Below are positions 27,881 to 36,417 of a stretch of 64,000 nucleotides of DNA, in pieces. A program made the translations under genes and the position numbers. The DNA is taken from the NCBI RefSeq assembly GCF_004522105.1, contig NZ_SPUJ01000003.1, positions 186,001-250,000 of the forward strand, read 5' to 3'. The notes below the pieces were generated by a model. That model searched no databases. It was not told where the DNA came from and worked only from the letters and a program-made list of their open reading frames with translations. This DNA comes from Nocardioides sp. 1609. GTDB lineage: Bacteria; Actinomycetota; Actinomycetes; Propionibacteriales; Nocardioidaceae. Position 1 is the stretch's first letter, and each line of letters starts with the position of its first letter.

Positions 27881-27918
27881 ACGAAGGTTCGCGCTCGCTG
27901 CGCTCGCGCGACCTTCGT
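27881..27918 (-). terminator. Hairpin terminator of the znu operon
   Basis: ACGAAGGT-CGCGC pairs with GCGCG-ACCTTCGT in a 13-bp stem with one bulge. It overlaps the last base of the znuB stop region and runs into repeat copy B. Confidence 0.6.
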
Positions 27919-28919
27919 CAGTGCTCGTCGTAGTGGGCGCCGTGCGGGGCGTGCCGGTGCCCGTCGTGCACGTAGTCGACGTGGTCGTCGTGCGGGACGG
28001 CGACGTGACCGCACGCCGGCCCGTGGTCGTGCGGGTGGGTGTCGGTGACGTCGTGGCCGACCGGTTCGTCGGCGAACGGCGCGTGCAGCCGGGCCCGGTG
28101 CCGCAGCCAGGCGCCGATCGGCCAGGTGACGACGAAGCCGGCCAGCGAGAGCAGCACGATCGTCGGGCCCGGGGCGACCGTGGCGTGGTACGACGCGAAC
28201 GCCGAGATGGTCAGTCCACCGACCGAGGCCAGGCAGCCGAGCGCCATCGCCGAGACGAGCGTGGCGCGGAAGGTGCGCGACAGCTGCTGCGACGTCGCGA
28301 CCGGCACGACCATCAGAGCCGAGACGAGCAGCAGGCCGACGGTGCGCATCGCGACCGTCACGCTGACCGCCGCCAGCACGGCGACCAGCACGTTGTAGAC
28401 CCGCACCTTCAGGCCTGCGACCCGCGCGAACTCCGGGTCCTGGGCGACGGCGAAGAGCTGCGGGGCGAGCCCGACGCAGACCAGGATCACGAGCGCGGCG
28501 AGGACCATCGTGACGATCACGTCGCCGGCCGAGATCGTGGTGATCGAGCCGAAGAGGTACTGCTGCAGCTGGGCCGCGCTCTGCCCGCCCAGCCCGGTGA
28601 CCAGGACGCCGCCCGCAAGCCCACCGTAGAAGAGCAGCGCGAGCGCGACGTCGCCGTTGGTGTGCCCGCGCTCGCGGATGACCTCGATCAGGACCGCGCC
28701 GAGCACGGCGACCACCACGGCCGTCCACGTGGGCGACCACCCGGTCACCAGCCCGAGCGCGACGCCGGTCACCGCGACGTGGCCGATGCCGTCGCCCATC
28801 AGCGCGAGCCGGCGCTGCACGAGGTAGGTGCCGATCGCCGGCGCCGCCAGCCCGGTGAAGAGCGCGGCGAGCAGCGCGCGCTGCATGAACGGGTAGCTGA
28901 GCAGCTCGGACGCGTTCAC
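27918..28919 (-). CDS. znuB: Zinc ABC transporter permease with His-rich C-tail
   Basis: 333 aa membrane protein of the ABC-3 family with eight or nine helices (LMGDGIGHVAVTGVALG, TVGLLLVSALMVVPVATSQ segments typical). The C-terminal 45 residues after the last helix contain about 14 His in an Asp/His/Pro-rich tail, probably a cytoplasmic zinc-binding or buffering segment. The GTG start overlaps the znuC stop (GTGA). Last gene of the znuACB operon; expected to be repressed by Zur when zinc is plentiful. Confidence 0.93.
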   Translation of the reverse strand: MNASELLSYPFMQRALLAALFTGLAAPAIGTYLVQRRLALMGDGIGHVAVTGVALGLVTGWSPTWTAVVVAVLGAVLIEVIRERGHTNGDVALALLFYGGLAGGVLVTGLGGQSAAQLQQYLFGSITTISAGDVIVTMVLAALVILVCVGLAPQLFAVAQDPEFARVAGLKVRVYNVLVAVLAAVSVTVAMRTVGLLLVSALMVVPVATSQQLSRTFRATLVSAMALGCLASVGGLTISAFASYHATVAPGPTIVLLSLAGFVVTWPIGAWLRHRARLHAPFADEPVGHDVTDTHPHDHGPACGHVAVPHDDHVDYVHDGHRHAPHGAHYDEH

Positions 28920-29698
28920 CGACCGCCGCCTTCCAGGGGTGAGCGCACCAGCGGCGCGTGGTCGCCACGCTGGTCGGCGGCGAGGTGGTCGTGGTGGTGC
29001 TGGCCGAGGACGTCGTCCTCGGCCAGCGGGGCGCCGTCGTAGACGATCCGGCCGTCGCGCATCACGATCGACCGCTCGACGAGCGGCGCGAGCGGGCCGA
29101 GCTCGTGGGCGACCAGGACGATGGTGGAGCCGCGGTCCTTGAGCGCGCGCAGGGTGTCGGCCAGGACCTGCTGCTGCGGGAGGTCGACCCCGGCGGTCGG
29201 CTCGTCGAGGAAGAACAGCTCCGGGTCGCCGGCCAGCGCCCGGGCGATGAGCACCCGTTGCTGCTGGCCGCCGGAGAGGGTGCTGACGCCGTCCCTGGCC
29301 CGGTCGGTGAGGCCGACGAGCTCGATCGCGTCGTCGATCGCGCGACGGTCGGTGGCGCCGAGCGGGCGCAGCAGGCGGCGCCGGGTGAGCCGCCCGGACG
29401 TGACGACCTCGCGCACCGACGCCGGCACGCCGGAGGCCGCGCCGCTGCGCTGGGGCACGAAGCCGATCCGGTGCCACTCGCCGAACCGCTCGAACGGCGT
29501 CCCGAACAGGGTGAGCTCGCCGCGGGCCAGCGGTCGGAGCCCGGTGAGCGCGCGGACCAGGGTGGACTTCCCGGAGCCGTTGGGACCGAGGAGGGCGAGG
29601 AACTCCCCGGCCGGGACCGTCAGGTCGATGCCGCGCAGGACGGGGCGGCCGCCGATCGCGACCGCGCCGTCCCTCAGGTGCACGGGTGCTACCGGCAC
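28916..29698 (-). CDS. znuC: Zinc ABC transporter ATPase
   Basis: 260 aa. Walker A GPNGSGKST (about 38-46), Q-loop FVPQRSG, signature LSGGQQQRV, Walker B LFFLDEPTAGVD and switch His (VAHELG). The C-terminus has an HHHDH cluster, a second His-rich segment in this operon. The GTG at 29698 lies 10 bases inside the end of znuA, so expression is coupled. Confidence 0.94.
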   Translation of the reverse strand: MPVAPVHLRDGAVAIGGRPVLRGIDLTVPAGEFLALLGPNGSGKSTLVRALTGLRPLARGELTLFGTPFERFGEWHRIGFVPQRSGAASGVPASVREVVTSGRLTRRRLLRPLGATDRRAIDDAIELVGLTDRARDGVSTLSGGQQQRVLIARALAGDPELFFLDEPTAGVDLPQQQVLADTLRALKDRGSTIVLVAHELGPLAPLVERSIVMRDGRIVYDGAPLAEDDVLGQHHHDHLAADQRGDHAPLVRSPLEGGGR

Positions 29699-30624
29699 GC
29701 GTTCGCCTCCTGCAGGGCCGCCAGGTTGGACGTCATCAGCGAGAGGTAGTCGTCGTCGGCGGTCTCGTCGGTGAGGCCCTCGATCGGGTCGAGCACCGCG
29801 GTCTCGATGCCGGTGTCGTCGGCCAGGCTCTCGACGAACCGGGGGCTCGCGAGCCGCTCGTTGAAGACGGTCGTGATCCCGTCCTCGTCGATCAGCTCCT
29901 GGAGCCGGGCGAGGACGGCGGGGGTCGGTTCGGCGTCGGGGGAGAGGCCGGCCACGGGTGCCACCTCGACACCGTACTTGCCGAGGTAGCCGAACGCGTC
30001 GTGCGAGACGACGATCGTCGAGCGCTCGCAGGTGGCGAGGCCGTCGGTGTAGGCCCGGTCGACCTCCTCGAGGTCGGTGCGCAGCGCGGCCGCGTTGGCG
30101 GCGAAGTCGTCGGCGTGGTCGGGGTCGATCTCGGCGAGGGCGTCGGCGACCGCGTCACCGAGGTCGGCCATCCTGATCGGGTCGAGCCAGAAGTGCGGGT
30201 CGAGGTCGCCCTCGTGGTCGTGGCCGTCGTCCTCGGTGTGGCCCTCCTCCTCGTGCTCGTGGCCCTCCTCGGAGAACGGCTGGAGCCCGACGACCTCGGC
30301 CGCGTCGAGGACGTCGCCGGTCGCGTTCTGCTCGACGGCGTCGTCGACAGCCGGCTGGAAGTCCTTCTCGTGGACGACGAGCGCCGCCTCGGCGATCATC
30401 GCCGTCTCCTTGACGGTCGTCTCGAGGTCGTGCGGCTCCTTGCCCGCCGTCGTGAGGTTCTCGACGTCGGCGTGCTCACCCGCGACCCGGTCGGCGACGT
30501 ACTGGAGCGGGTAGAACGCCGTCACGACCGACGGCGCGCCGTCGCCGCCCGCCTGGTCGTCGGCGAACGCCGAGCAGCCCGTCGTGGCGAGGAGCAGTGC
30601 GCAGGGGATCAGGAGACGTCGCAT
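29689..30624 (-). CDS. znuA: Zinc ABC transporter substrate-binding lipoprotein
   Basis: 311 aa cluster-9 solute-binding protein. The signal peptide ends in a lipobox (LATTGC, Cys about 17). The metal-site histidines appear in AGKEPHDLE, PHFWLDP and VSHDAFGYL, with Asp/Glu in the C-lobe. Between lobes lies a His/Glu/Asp-rich loop (EEGHEHEEEGHTEDDGHDHEGD), the hallmark of zinc-specific members. The ATG at 30624 has no ribosome site and directly abuts a Zur-type box, so the mRNA may be leaderless. First gene of the operon. Confidence 0.94.
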   Translation of the reverse strand: MRRLLIPCALLLATTGCSAFADDQAGGDGAPSVVTAFYPLQYVADRVAGEHADVENLTTAGKEPHDLETTVKETAMIAEAALVVHEKDFQPAVDDAVEQNATGDVLDAAEVVGLQPFSEEGHEHEEEGHTEDDGHDHEGDLDPHFWLDPIRMADLGDAVADALAEIDPDHADDFAANAAALRTDLEEVDRAYTDGLATCERSTIVVSHDAFGYLGKYGVEVAPVAGLSPDAEPTPAVLARLQELIDEDGITTVFNERLASPRFVESLADDTGIETAVLDPIEGLTDETADDDYLSLMTSNLAALQEANACR

Positions 30625-30660
30625 GAGAACGATTCTCAGTGTTAGTGAGAATCATTGTCA
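30624..30660 (-). promoter_or_regulatory. Two tandem Zur-type operators at znuA
   Basis: On the minus strand TGACAATGATTCTCA (30646-30660) and TGAGAATCGTTCTCA (30624-30638) each match the TGANAATNNTTNTCA pattern of Fur/Zur boxes. They lie 22 bp apart, and the proximal one touches the start codon. With a zinc-importer gene downstream, Zur is the likely regulator. Confidence 0.85.
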
Positions 30661-30746
30661 ACTCGAAGGGCCCCGCCGGAGGTCGCGCGAGCGAGCGCCG
30701 CCGACACCGGCGGCGTCCACGGCTACGTCCCCGAGGTCGCTTGCGA

Positions 30747-30803
30747 GGTCTCGACGAGCGGGTCGCGACCTCGTTCCTCGGTCGCGCCGCTCGCTCGACC
30801 ACC
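30747..30803 (-). repeat. Dispersed intergenic palindromic repeat, copy C
   Basis: Minus strand: it starts with GGTGGTCGAGCGAGCG and ends with TCGAGACC, with a different interior from copies A and D. A 9-bp arm pair CGAGGTCGC/GCGACCTCG (30732-30773) overlaps it. Located between the convergently facing 3' end of the SDR gene and the znuA promoter. Confidence 0.7.
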
Positions 30804-30809
30804 ATCGAT

Positions 30810-30840
30810 CGGTACCGACCTCGTCCCTCGGTCGGTACCG
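30810..30840 (-). terminator. Terminator of the two-domain SDR gene
   Basis: Perfect 11-bp inverted repeat CGGTACCGACC/GGTCGGTACCG with a 9-nt loop, ending 2 bases before the stop codon of the minus-strand gene at 30842. No U-tract. Its position fits transcription termination. Confidence 0.65.
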
Positions 30841-30841
30841 C

Positions 30842-32836
30842 TCACCAATGGATGCCCTTGAAGACCTTGGCGAGCATGACCTGCTCGGACTCCCGCGTCC
30901 CGCCCTCGGGGACCTGGCCCTTGGCCGCCGCGGAGTCCGGGAACACGTGGTAGGCCAGGTTGAGCAGCCGGAAGGCCAGCTTGGGCGCCACCGTGTGGGC
31001 GACCGCGCCGACGTTGCCGAGCAGCGTGTTGATCTCGTGCGGACGCCCCACCATCGCCTCGATGACGGTGTCGGCGGCCTGCGCGGGCGAGATCGTGGGG
31101 AACTTGTCGTAGAGCTTGGTCGGCGCGATCATCGGCGTCCGCACCAGCGGCATGTGGATGCTGGTGAAGGTGATGCCGTTGCCGACGACCTCCGAGGCGA
31201 CGACGTTGCTCCAGGCGTCGAGGGCGGCCTTCGAGGCGACGTAGGCCGAGAAGCGCGGCGGGTTGGTCTGCACCCCGATCGAGGAGATGTTGACGACGTG
31301 TCCGCGCTGCTGGCGCTGCATCGACGGCATCAGGCCCATCACGAGCCGGATCGCGCCGAAGTAGTTCAGCTGCATGGTGCGCTCGAAGTCGTGGAACCGG
31401 TCGGTGCTCAGCCGCAGCGAGCGCCGGATCGAGCGCCCGGCGTTGTTGACCACGAAGTCGACCGACGGGAGCTCGGAGTTCAGCTGCTCGCAGAGCCGGT
31501 CGATGGCCTCGAGGTCCGAGAGGTCGCACGGGTAGACGTGGGCGGTGCCCCCGCGCAGCTCGATCGTCGCGCGGGTCTCCTCGAGCTTCTCCTTGCCGCG
31601 CGCGACGAGGACCGGGACGCCACCGGCCTGGGCCACCTTGAGCGCCGTCACCTGGCCGATGCCCGACGACGCGCCGGTGATGACGACGTGCTTGCCGGCC
31701 AGCGCGCCGCGGATCCGGGCGTCGCGGCCGGTCGAGGGGTCGAGGTGCTCCTCCCAGTAGCCCCACAGCGTGCGGGCGTAGGACTCCAGGTCGGGCACGG
31801 CGATCCCGGAGCCTGCCAGCGCCTGCTCGGTGCGCGCCGAGTCGAAGACGGCGGCGAAGCCGGTGTGCGCGAGCACCTCGGCCGGGACGCCGAGCCGGCC
31901 GACGGTCTGGTCGAGCGCACCCTGGACGAGGCCGTTGCGCACCAGCCCGCCGATCAGGGACGACGGACGCAGCCGGGCCGGCACCGGGATGCGGGACGCG
32001 GGGGTGGCCAGCTGCGGCGCCCCGGCCGCCTTGCAGAACAGGTTGAGCGTCTCGACGGTGGGCTGCGGCTCCGGGTTGACCAGGTGGAACGCCTCGCCGT
32101 CGCGGTCGGGCAGGTGCGCGAGGTGGTCCATCGCCTTGGCGACGTAGTCGACCGGGACGACGTTGGTGTCGCCGAGGTCGACGCCCACCAGCGGCAGCCA
32201 GGAGGGCAGCCGGTCGCGCATCGCCTTGAGCAGCGGGAAGAAGTAGTAGGGGCCGTCGACCTTGTCCATCGCGCCGCTCTGCGAGTGGCCGACCACGATC
32301 GAGGGCCGGTAGACCCGCCACGGGACGCCGGCCGCCGGGCACTCCTCGCGCACGATCCTCTCGGACTCGAACTTCGTGCGGTGGTACGGCGACGGCAACG
32401 TCTGGCCCTCGTCGAACATCGTCTCGTCGAACCGGCCGCGGCGATCGCCCGCCGCGGCGACCGACGAGACCTGGTGGAACGTGCCGGCGCGCAGCCGCCC
32501 GGCGAGGGCGACCGCGTGGCGGGTGCCGCCGACGTTCATCACCTCGTTGGTGGCGTCGTCGGCCGTCATGTCGTAGATCGCCGCGAGGTGGAAGAAGTGC
32601 TCGATCGCGCCGTCGTGCTCGGCCACCCAGTCGGGGTCGACCCCGAGGCCCTCCGCCGCGAGGTCACCGACGACGGGCACGACCCGGTCGGAGCCCCAGC
32701 GCCGCTGCAACGTCTCGAGCCGGCCGAGCGAACCCGCACGGCACAGCACGAAGATCTCGCCCTCGCGGTGGTCGATGAGCTCCTGGACGAGGTGTCGACC
32801 GATGAAGCCGGTGGCCCCGGTCACGAAGTACGCCAT
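30842..32836 (-). CDS. Two-domain SDR protein, fatty acyl-CoA reductase-like
   Basis: 664 aa with two Rossmann reductases in one chain. Residues 1-370 are an extended SDR of the fatty-acyl-reductase type (GATGFIG nucleotide loop, HLAAIYD, catalytic YHRTK at about 166). Residues about 385-640 are a classical SDR (GASSGIG, NNAGRS, ISSIG, catalytic YVASK). This layout matches the mycobacterial AcrA1-type proteins that reduce acyl-CoA to fatty aldehyde or alcohol. A role in lipid or wax metabolism is inferred. Both active sites look intact. It is followed by a hairpin terminator and a dispersed repeat. Confidence 0.85.
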   Translation of the reverse strand: MAYFVTGATGFIGRHLVQELIDHREGEIFVLCRAGSLGRLETLQRRWGSDRVVPVVGDLAAEGLGVDPDWVAEHDGAIEHFFHLAAIYDMTADDATNEVMNVGGTRHAVALAGRLRAGTFHQVSSVAAAGDRRGRFDETMFDEGQTLPSPYHRTKFESERIVREECPAAGVPWRVYRPSIVVGHSQSGAMDKVDGPYYFFPLLKAMRDRLPSWLPLVGVDLGDTNVVPVDYVAKAMDHLAHLPDRDGEAFHLVNPEPQPTVETLNLFCKAAGAPQLATPASRIPVPARLRPSSLIGGLVRNGLVQGALDQTVGRLGVPAEVLAHTGFAAVFDSARTEQALAGSGIAVPDLESYARTLWGYWEEHLDPSTGRDARIRGALAGKHVVITGASSGIGQVTALKVAQAGGVPVLVARGKEKLEETRATIELRGGTAHVYPCDLSDLEAIDRLCEQLNSELPSVDFVVNNAGRSIRRSLRLSTDRFHDFERTMQLNYFGAIRLVMGLMPSMQRQQRGHVVNISSIGVQTNPPRFSAYVASKAALDAWSNVVASEVVGNGITFTSIHMPLVRTPMIAPTKLYDKFPTISPAQAADTVIEAMVGRPHEINTLLGNVGAVAHTVAPKLAFRLLNLAYHVFPDSAAAKGQVPEGGTRESEQVMLAKVFKGIHW

Positions 32837-32919
32837 GGGCGGAGCGTACTGCTGGAGGTCGCCGGTGCCGGGGCTCGCGAGGCGGCTGCGCGGGTCTCCC
32901 GGTCAGCCGGCGCCGGGTC

Positions 32920-34005
32920 CTACTGGTCCCCGCCGCCGAACATGATCTCGTCCCAGCTCGGCACGGACGCACGGCCCCGCTTCTTCTGCACCGGTCGGCG
33001 GTTGCGCGGCTCCTCGACGACGGGCTCGTCGACGGTCGGCTCCGCGGCGACGGGCTCCTCGAGGAGCGGCTGGTCGACCGACGCGTGGCCGACGACCGGC
33101 TCCGGCGCCAGGTCGGGGTCGAGCCCGTCCGCGGCGGCGGCGTCCTCGGCCTCGTGCCGCAGCTCGGGGTCGTCGGAGTCGGGGGACTCGTCGAGGAAGG
33201 CCTCGAGCGGGGTGTCGGAGACGAGCTCGATGGCGTCGTCGCCGAGCGGGAGCTCCTCGTCGTGGCGCAGCGAGGACATCCGGCGTTCGCGGACCGAACG
33301 GAGGTCGTCGCGGGCCGGAGCCGGAGCCGCGACGTCCTCGCCGACCAGCCACCGGGCGTCCTCACCGTCGAGGACGACGTAGTTGCCGGGGCCGTCGAAG
33401 ACGAAGTGGGCGGTGGCGGTGCGGACCGGGAGCGCGATGCCGGCGGTGACGGCCCAGCGCCCGTCCTCCCGGCGCGAGGCGTCCCACTCGACGACGTCGG
33501 GGTCGACGTTGAGGGAGCGGAGGTGGGTGGCGACGGCGTCGCCGAGCGTGCGGCTGTGGCCCGACTCGCCGGCCGGACGACGCACGTTGGAGCGCTGGGC
33601 GCGCTCGGCGACGTGCTGGCGCTCGGCGAGGACCGGTGCCACGAAGGACATGATCTTGTCGACGCTCGTCTGGGCAGCCTCGGCGACCGCCTCGGGCGTC
33701 TCGCCGGCCCGGATCCGGGCCTGGATGTCGCGGGGCCGGAGGACGCTGTCCATCTTCTTCTCCTGACCGGGCTGGCCGGGTCGGGTGGGGTGGCTGGGGT
33801 GGGTGCCCGCGCCGCGGAGGGCGGCGCGCAGGCTGGGCGTGATGTCGAGGGTGAACGTGGCGCCGTCGTCGGCCGCGAGCAGCAGGCGGGCCTGGTCGCT
33901 GCTCACCCCGGCGAGGGTCAGGGCGAGCTCGCGCGCCGCAACGTCGGCCGCCGTGGGCTCCACGGCAGGCGCTGTCTTCTCGTACTCGTGCCCGGCAGTC
34001 GTCAT
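32920..34005 (-). CDS. sepH: Septation protein SepH (DUF3071)
   Basis: 361 aa from the ATG at 34005 (MTTAGHEYEK); an in-frame ATG at 34032 is less likely. The N-terminal about 200 residues match the SepH/DUF3071 domain, with LTLAGVSSDQARLLL, the RPRDIQARIRAGETPEAVAEAA helix-turn-helix and a WAVTAGI...AHFVFD strand. The C-terminal half is long, acidic and Pro/Glu-rich, ending in a conserved basic-aromatic tip VPSWDEIMFG. SepH stimulates FtsZ assembly at division sites in Streptomyces and mycobacteria. Monocistronic, between the SDR gene and a divergent channel gene. Confidence 0.9.
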   Translation of the reverse strand: MTTAGHEYEKTAPAVEPTAADVAARELALTLAGVSSDQARLLLAADDGATFTLDITPSLRAALRGAGTHPSHPTRPGQPGQEKKMDSVLRPRDIQARIRAGETPEAVAEAAQTSVDKIMSFVAPVLAERQHVAERAQRSNVRRPAGESGHSRTLGDAVATHLRSLNVDPDVVEWDASRREDGRWAVTAGIALPVRTATAHFVFDGPGNYVVLDGEDARWLVGEDVAAPAPARDDLRSVRERRMSSLRHDEELPLGDDAIELVSDTPLEAFLDESPDSDDPELRHEAEDAAAADGLDPDLAPEPVVGHASVDQPLLEEPVAAEPTVDEPVVEEPRNRRPVQKKRGRASVPSWDEIMFGGGDQ

Positions 34006-34091
34006 CTTCCTGCTGACCCTACGCCAGCGCACGACGGCATCCGGGACGGCGCGCCCGACTCCGGGGAGCCGGTCGGGCCTACCCTGGCGGG

Positions 34092-34712
34092 GTGCCCGGC
34101 ACCCTCATCACGTTCGACCTCGTCGGCATCTTCGTCTTCGCCATCTCGGGTGCCCTGGTGGCGGTTCGCAAGGACCTCGACGTCTTCGGCGTCCTCGTGC
34201 TGGCCGGGACGACGGGCCTCGGTGGCGGGTTCCTGCGCGACGTCCTCATCGGCGCCACGCCGCCCGCCGCGCTGGCCGACTGGCGCTACCTGCTGGTGCC
34301 GGTGACGGCCGGCCTGCTCACGTTCGTCTTCCACGCCACGCTCGGCCGGATCGAGCGCCAGGTGGAGGTCTTCGACGCCTTCGGGCTGTCGCTGTTCTGC
34401 GTCGCGGGCACCCTGAAGGCCCTCGACCACGGCCTCGGACCGGTGCCGGCGGCGCTGATGGGGATGGTGACCGGGATCGGGGGCGGGATGCTCCGCGACC
34501 TCCTCGCCGGGCGGGTGCCCGTCGTCTTCAGCGGTGACCTGTACGCCACGCCCGCGCTCGCCGGCGCCGCCGTCACGGTGCTCGGCGAGCGCACGGACCT
34601 GGCCCCCGTCGTCGTCGCGGTGGCCGGCGCCGGGGTGTGCCTGACCTGGCGGCTGCTGGCGATCTGGCGTGGCTGGCGGGCCCCGATGCCCTCGGGGCCC
34701 GCCAGCGTGTAG
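34092..34712 (+). CDS. TRIC-type cation channel family protein (UPF0126)
   Basis: 206 aa with seven predicted membrane helices. Two repeated halves each carry the family signature: GLGGGFLRDVLIG (about 43-55) and GIGGGMLRDLLAG (about 131-143). Bacterial TRIC homologues form trimeric potassium-permeable channels. The start at 34092 is a GTG. It is divergent from sepH and converges with the next gene. Confidence 0.88.
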   Translation: MPGTLITFDLVGIFVFAISGALVAVRKDLDVFGVLVLAGTTGLGGGFLRDVLIGATPPAALADWRYLLVPVTAGLLTFVFHATLGRIERQVEVFDAFGLSLFCVAGTLKALDHGLGPVPAALMGMVTGIGGGMLRDLLAGRVPVVFSGDLYATPALAGAAVTVLGERTDLAPVVVAVAGAGVCLTWRLLAIWRGWRAPMPSGPASV

Positions 34713-34720
34713 CGACGGAC

Positions 34721-35824
34721 TCAGCTCCAGCCGCCGCCGGGGTAGGTCTTCCCGGTCTGGCGGTTGCCGGGGAGGGCGCCGTGGTCGGCGATGACGAGCG
34801 TGCAGGCGCCGCTCGGGACGTCGCAGGAGAACAGCTGCTCGGGGCGTCCCGAGCGCTCCTCGTTCCAGGGGACGACGGCGACCGTCACGGTGTCGGCGTC
34901 GATCCACCCGGTCGCGTCGACGAGGTCACGCTGCCTCGCGTCGACGTCGAGGCGCACCTCGTCGCCGGTGGCGGTGTCGACCACGCCGACACCGAGGTTG
35001 GGCGGGTTGGACTCGAACACGTCGGCCGCGGCGTACCACCGGCCGTCCGGGGACAGCGTCCCTTGGTCGACGGCGTCGACCTCGACCCGGCGCGCCGGGT
35101 CCTCGACCGGTCCGAGGACCGTGCCGGTCTGGTCCCACGCGGCCAGGACGCCGTCCTCGACGTCGAGCAGGTCGATGTCCCCGAGGTCGCCGGTCTCGCC
35201 GCCGGCGACGTCGACCGAGGCGCTCCCGTCGTCCCCGGTGACGTACACGGTGCCGCCGTCCACGGCCTCCACGCCGGCGCCGGCGCCCACCGTGACCGGG
35301 ACGTCGAGCCGGACGACGTCGCCCGTGCGCTGGTCGAGCACGAGCACCTGGCCGCCGGCCACGTCGGTCCACGCCACCAGGTAGCCGTCCTCGTCGCCGG
35401 CGAAGGACCCGGTCGTGGTGCCGACGACGGACTCGGTGCCGTCGACGTAGGAGCGCAGGTCGTCACCGGTGCGGTAGACGAACCCGGCCCGGGTGCGCTC
35501 GAGGTCGTCGATCCAACCCTCCACCCGGATCATCCGCTCGCCGACGAAGACCCGCGTTCCGACGGTCGCCATCGGTTCGAACGCACGCGTCCGCGTCGGG
35601 AACGGGTCGGCCGGCGCCGGCGCGCCGTCGTCGTCGCCCGCGGGCAGCAGGGTCACGAGGCCGACCCCGACGGCGACGGCGAGCGCGGCGACGCCCGCGG
35701 TGGCGCCGACCCGGCGCCGGCGGGCCCGGCGGTTGCCGACGGCGACGATGGTGGCGAGGTCGGGCTGGGCGAAGGTCTCGGCCCCGGCACGCTGGTGCAG
35801 GAGGTCCATGAGGTCGTCGGTCAT
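34721..35824 (-). CDS. Membrane-anchored beta-propeller protein, putative anti-sigma partner
   Basis: 367 aa: an N-terminal cytoplasmic segment (1-42, Arg-rich end), one membrane helix (about 43-62), then an extracytoplasmic domain of repeated beta-strands with Asp/Gly turns (TGDVVRLD, GGTVYVTGDDG, DGRWYAA) suggesting a propeller. The ATG at 35824 overlaps the stop of the sigma-factor gene (ATGA). This arrangement is typical of sigma/anti-sigma pairs in Nocardioidaceae, but the N-terminus has no obvious zinc-binding anti-sigma motif, so the role is inferred. A paralogous arrangement lies at 53627-55418. Confidence 0.7.
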   Translation of the reverse strand: MTDDLMDLLHQRAGAETFAQPDLATIVAVGNRRARRRRVGATAGVAALAVAVGVGLVTLLPAGDDDGAPAPADPFPTRTRAFEPMATVGTRVFVGERMIRVEGWIDDLERTRAGFVYRTGDDLRSYVDGTESVVGTTTGSFAGDEDGYLVAWTDVAGGQVLVLDQRTGDVVRLDVPVTVGAGAGVEAVDGGTVYVTGDDGSASVDVAGGETGDLGDIDLLDVEDGVLAAWDQTGTVLGPVEDPARRVEVDAVDQGTLSPDGRWYAAADVFESNPPNLGVGVVDTATGDEVRLDVDARQRDLVDATGWIDADTVTVAVVPWNEERSGRPEQLFSCDVPSGACTLVIADHGALPGNRQTGKTYPGGGWS

Positions 35825-36372
35825 CGGGTCACCGCCTGGGTCTGGAGGTCGAAGGAACGGGCGGCGTCGTCGCCGACCCGGTCGGCGAGCCGGTCGCGGA
35901 GCTTGGCGATGCCGGCCGACACCTGGCTCTTGACGGTGCCGACGGCGCAGTCCATCGCCGCCGCGGTCTGGGCCTCGGTGAGGTCCTCGTAGTAGCGCAG
36001 CACGATCGCGGTGCGCTGCCGCACGGGCAGCTCCTGCAGGGCCGTCCAGAGCACCTGCTGCTGGTCGACCCGGGCGGCGTGGTCGCCCGTCGACCCCTCC
36101 GGCAGCCGCTCGGTGGCCCGCTCGTTGTTCCAGCCCTTGCGCCGGAACCACGAGATCGCCGTGGTGGTGATCGCCTTGCGCGTGTAGGCCTCGGCGTTGT
36201 GCGGGTCGCGCAGCCGCGGCCAGGCGACGTAGGTCTTGGTCAGGGCCTCCTGCACGAGGTCCTGGGCCAGGCCCACGTCGCCCACCATCAGGTACGCCGC
36301 GCGGTGCAGGGAACCCGAGCGGGCGGCCACGAAGTCCGCGAACTCCGCTCGGTCCCGAAGCTGTCGTCTCAT
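35821..36372 (-). CDS. SigE-family (ECF-type) RNA polymerase sigma factor
   Basis: 183 aa. Region 2 (FADFVAARSGSLHRAAYLMVGDVGLAQDLVQEAL) and region 4 (LPVRQRTAIVLRYYEDLTEAQTAAAMDCAVGTVKSQ) are clear. It belongs to the short SigE-family group common in Nocardioides and Streptomyces. The start may be the ATG at 36372 or the GTG at 36378. It is coupled by a 4-base overlap to the membrane protein downstream, which probably senses an external signal and restrains it. Confidence 0.9.
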   Translation of the reverse strand: MRRQLRDRAEFADFVAARSGSLHRAAYLMVGDVGLAQDLVQEALTKTYVAWPRLRDPHNAEAYTRKAITTTAISWFRRKGWNNERATERLPEGSTGDHAARVDQQQVLWTALQELPVRQRTAIVLRYYEDLTEAQTAAAMDCAVGTVKSQVSAGIAKLRDRLADRVGDDAARSFDLQTQAVTR

Positions 36373-36417
36373 GACCACCCAGACGCTACGACACCCCGGA
36401 ATGGTTCGGAGCGGCCC

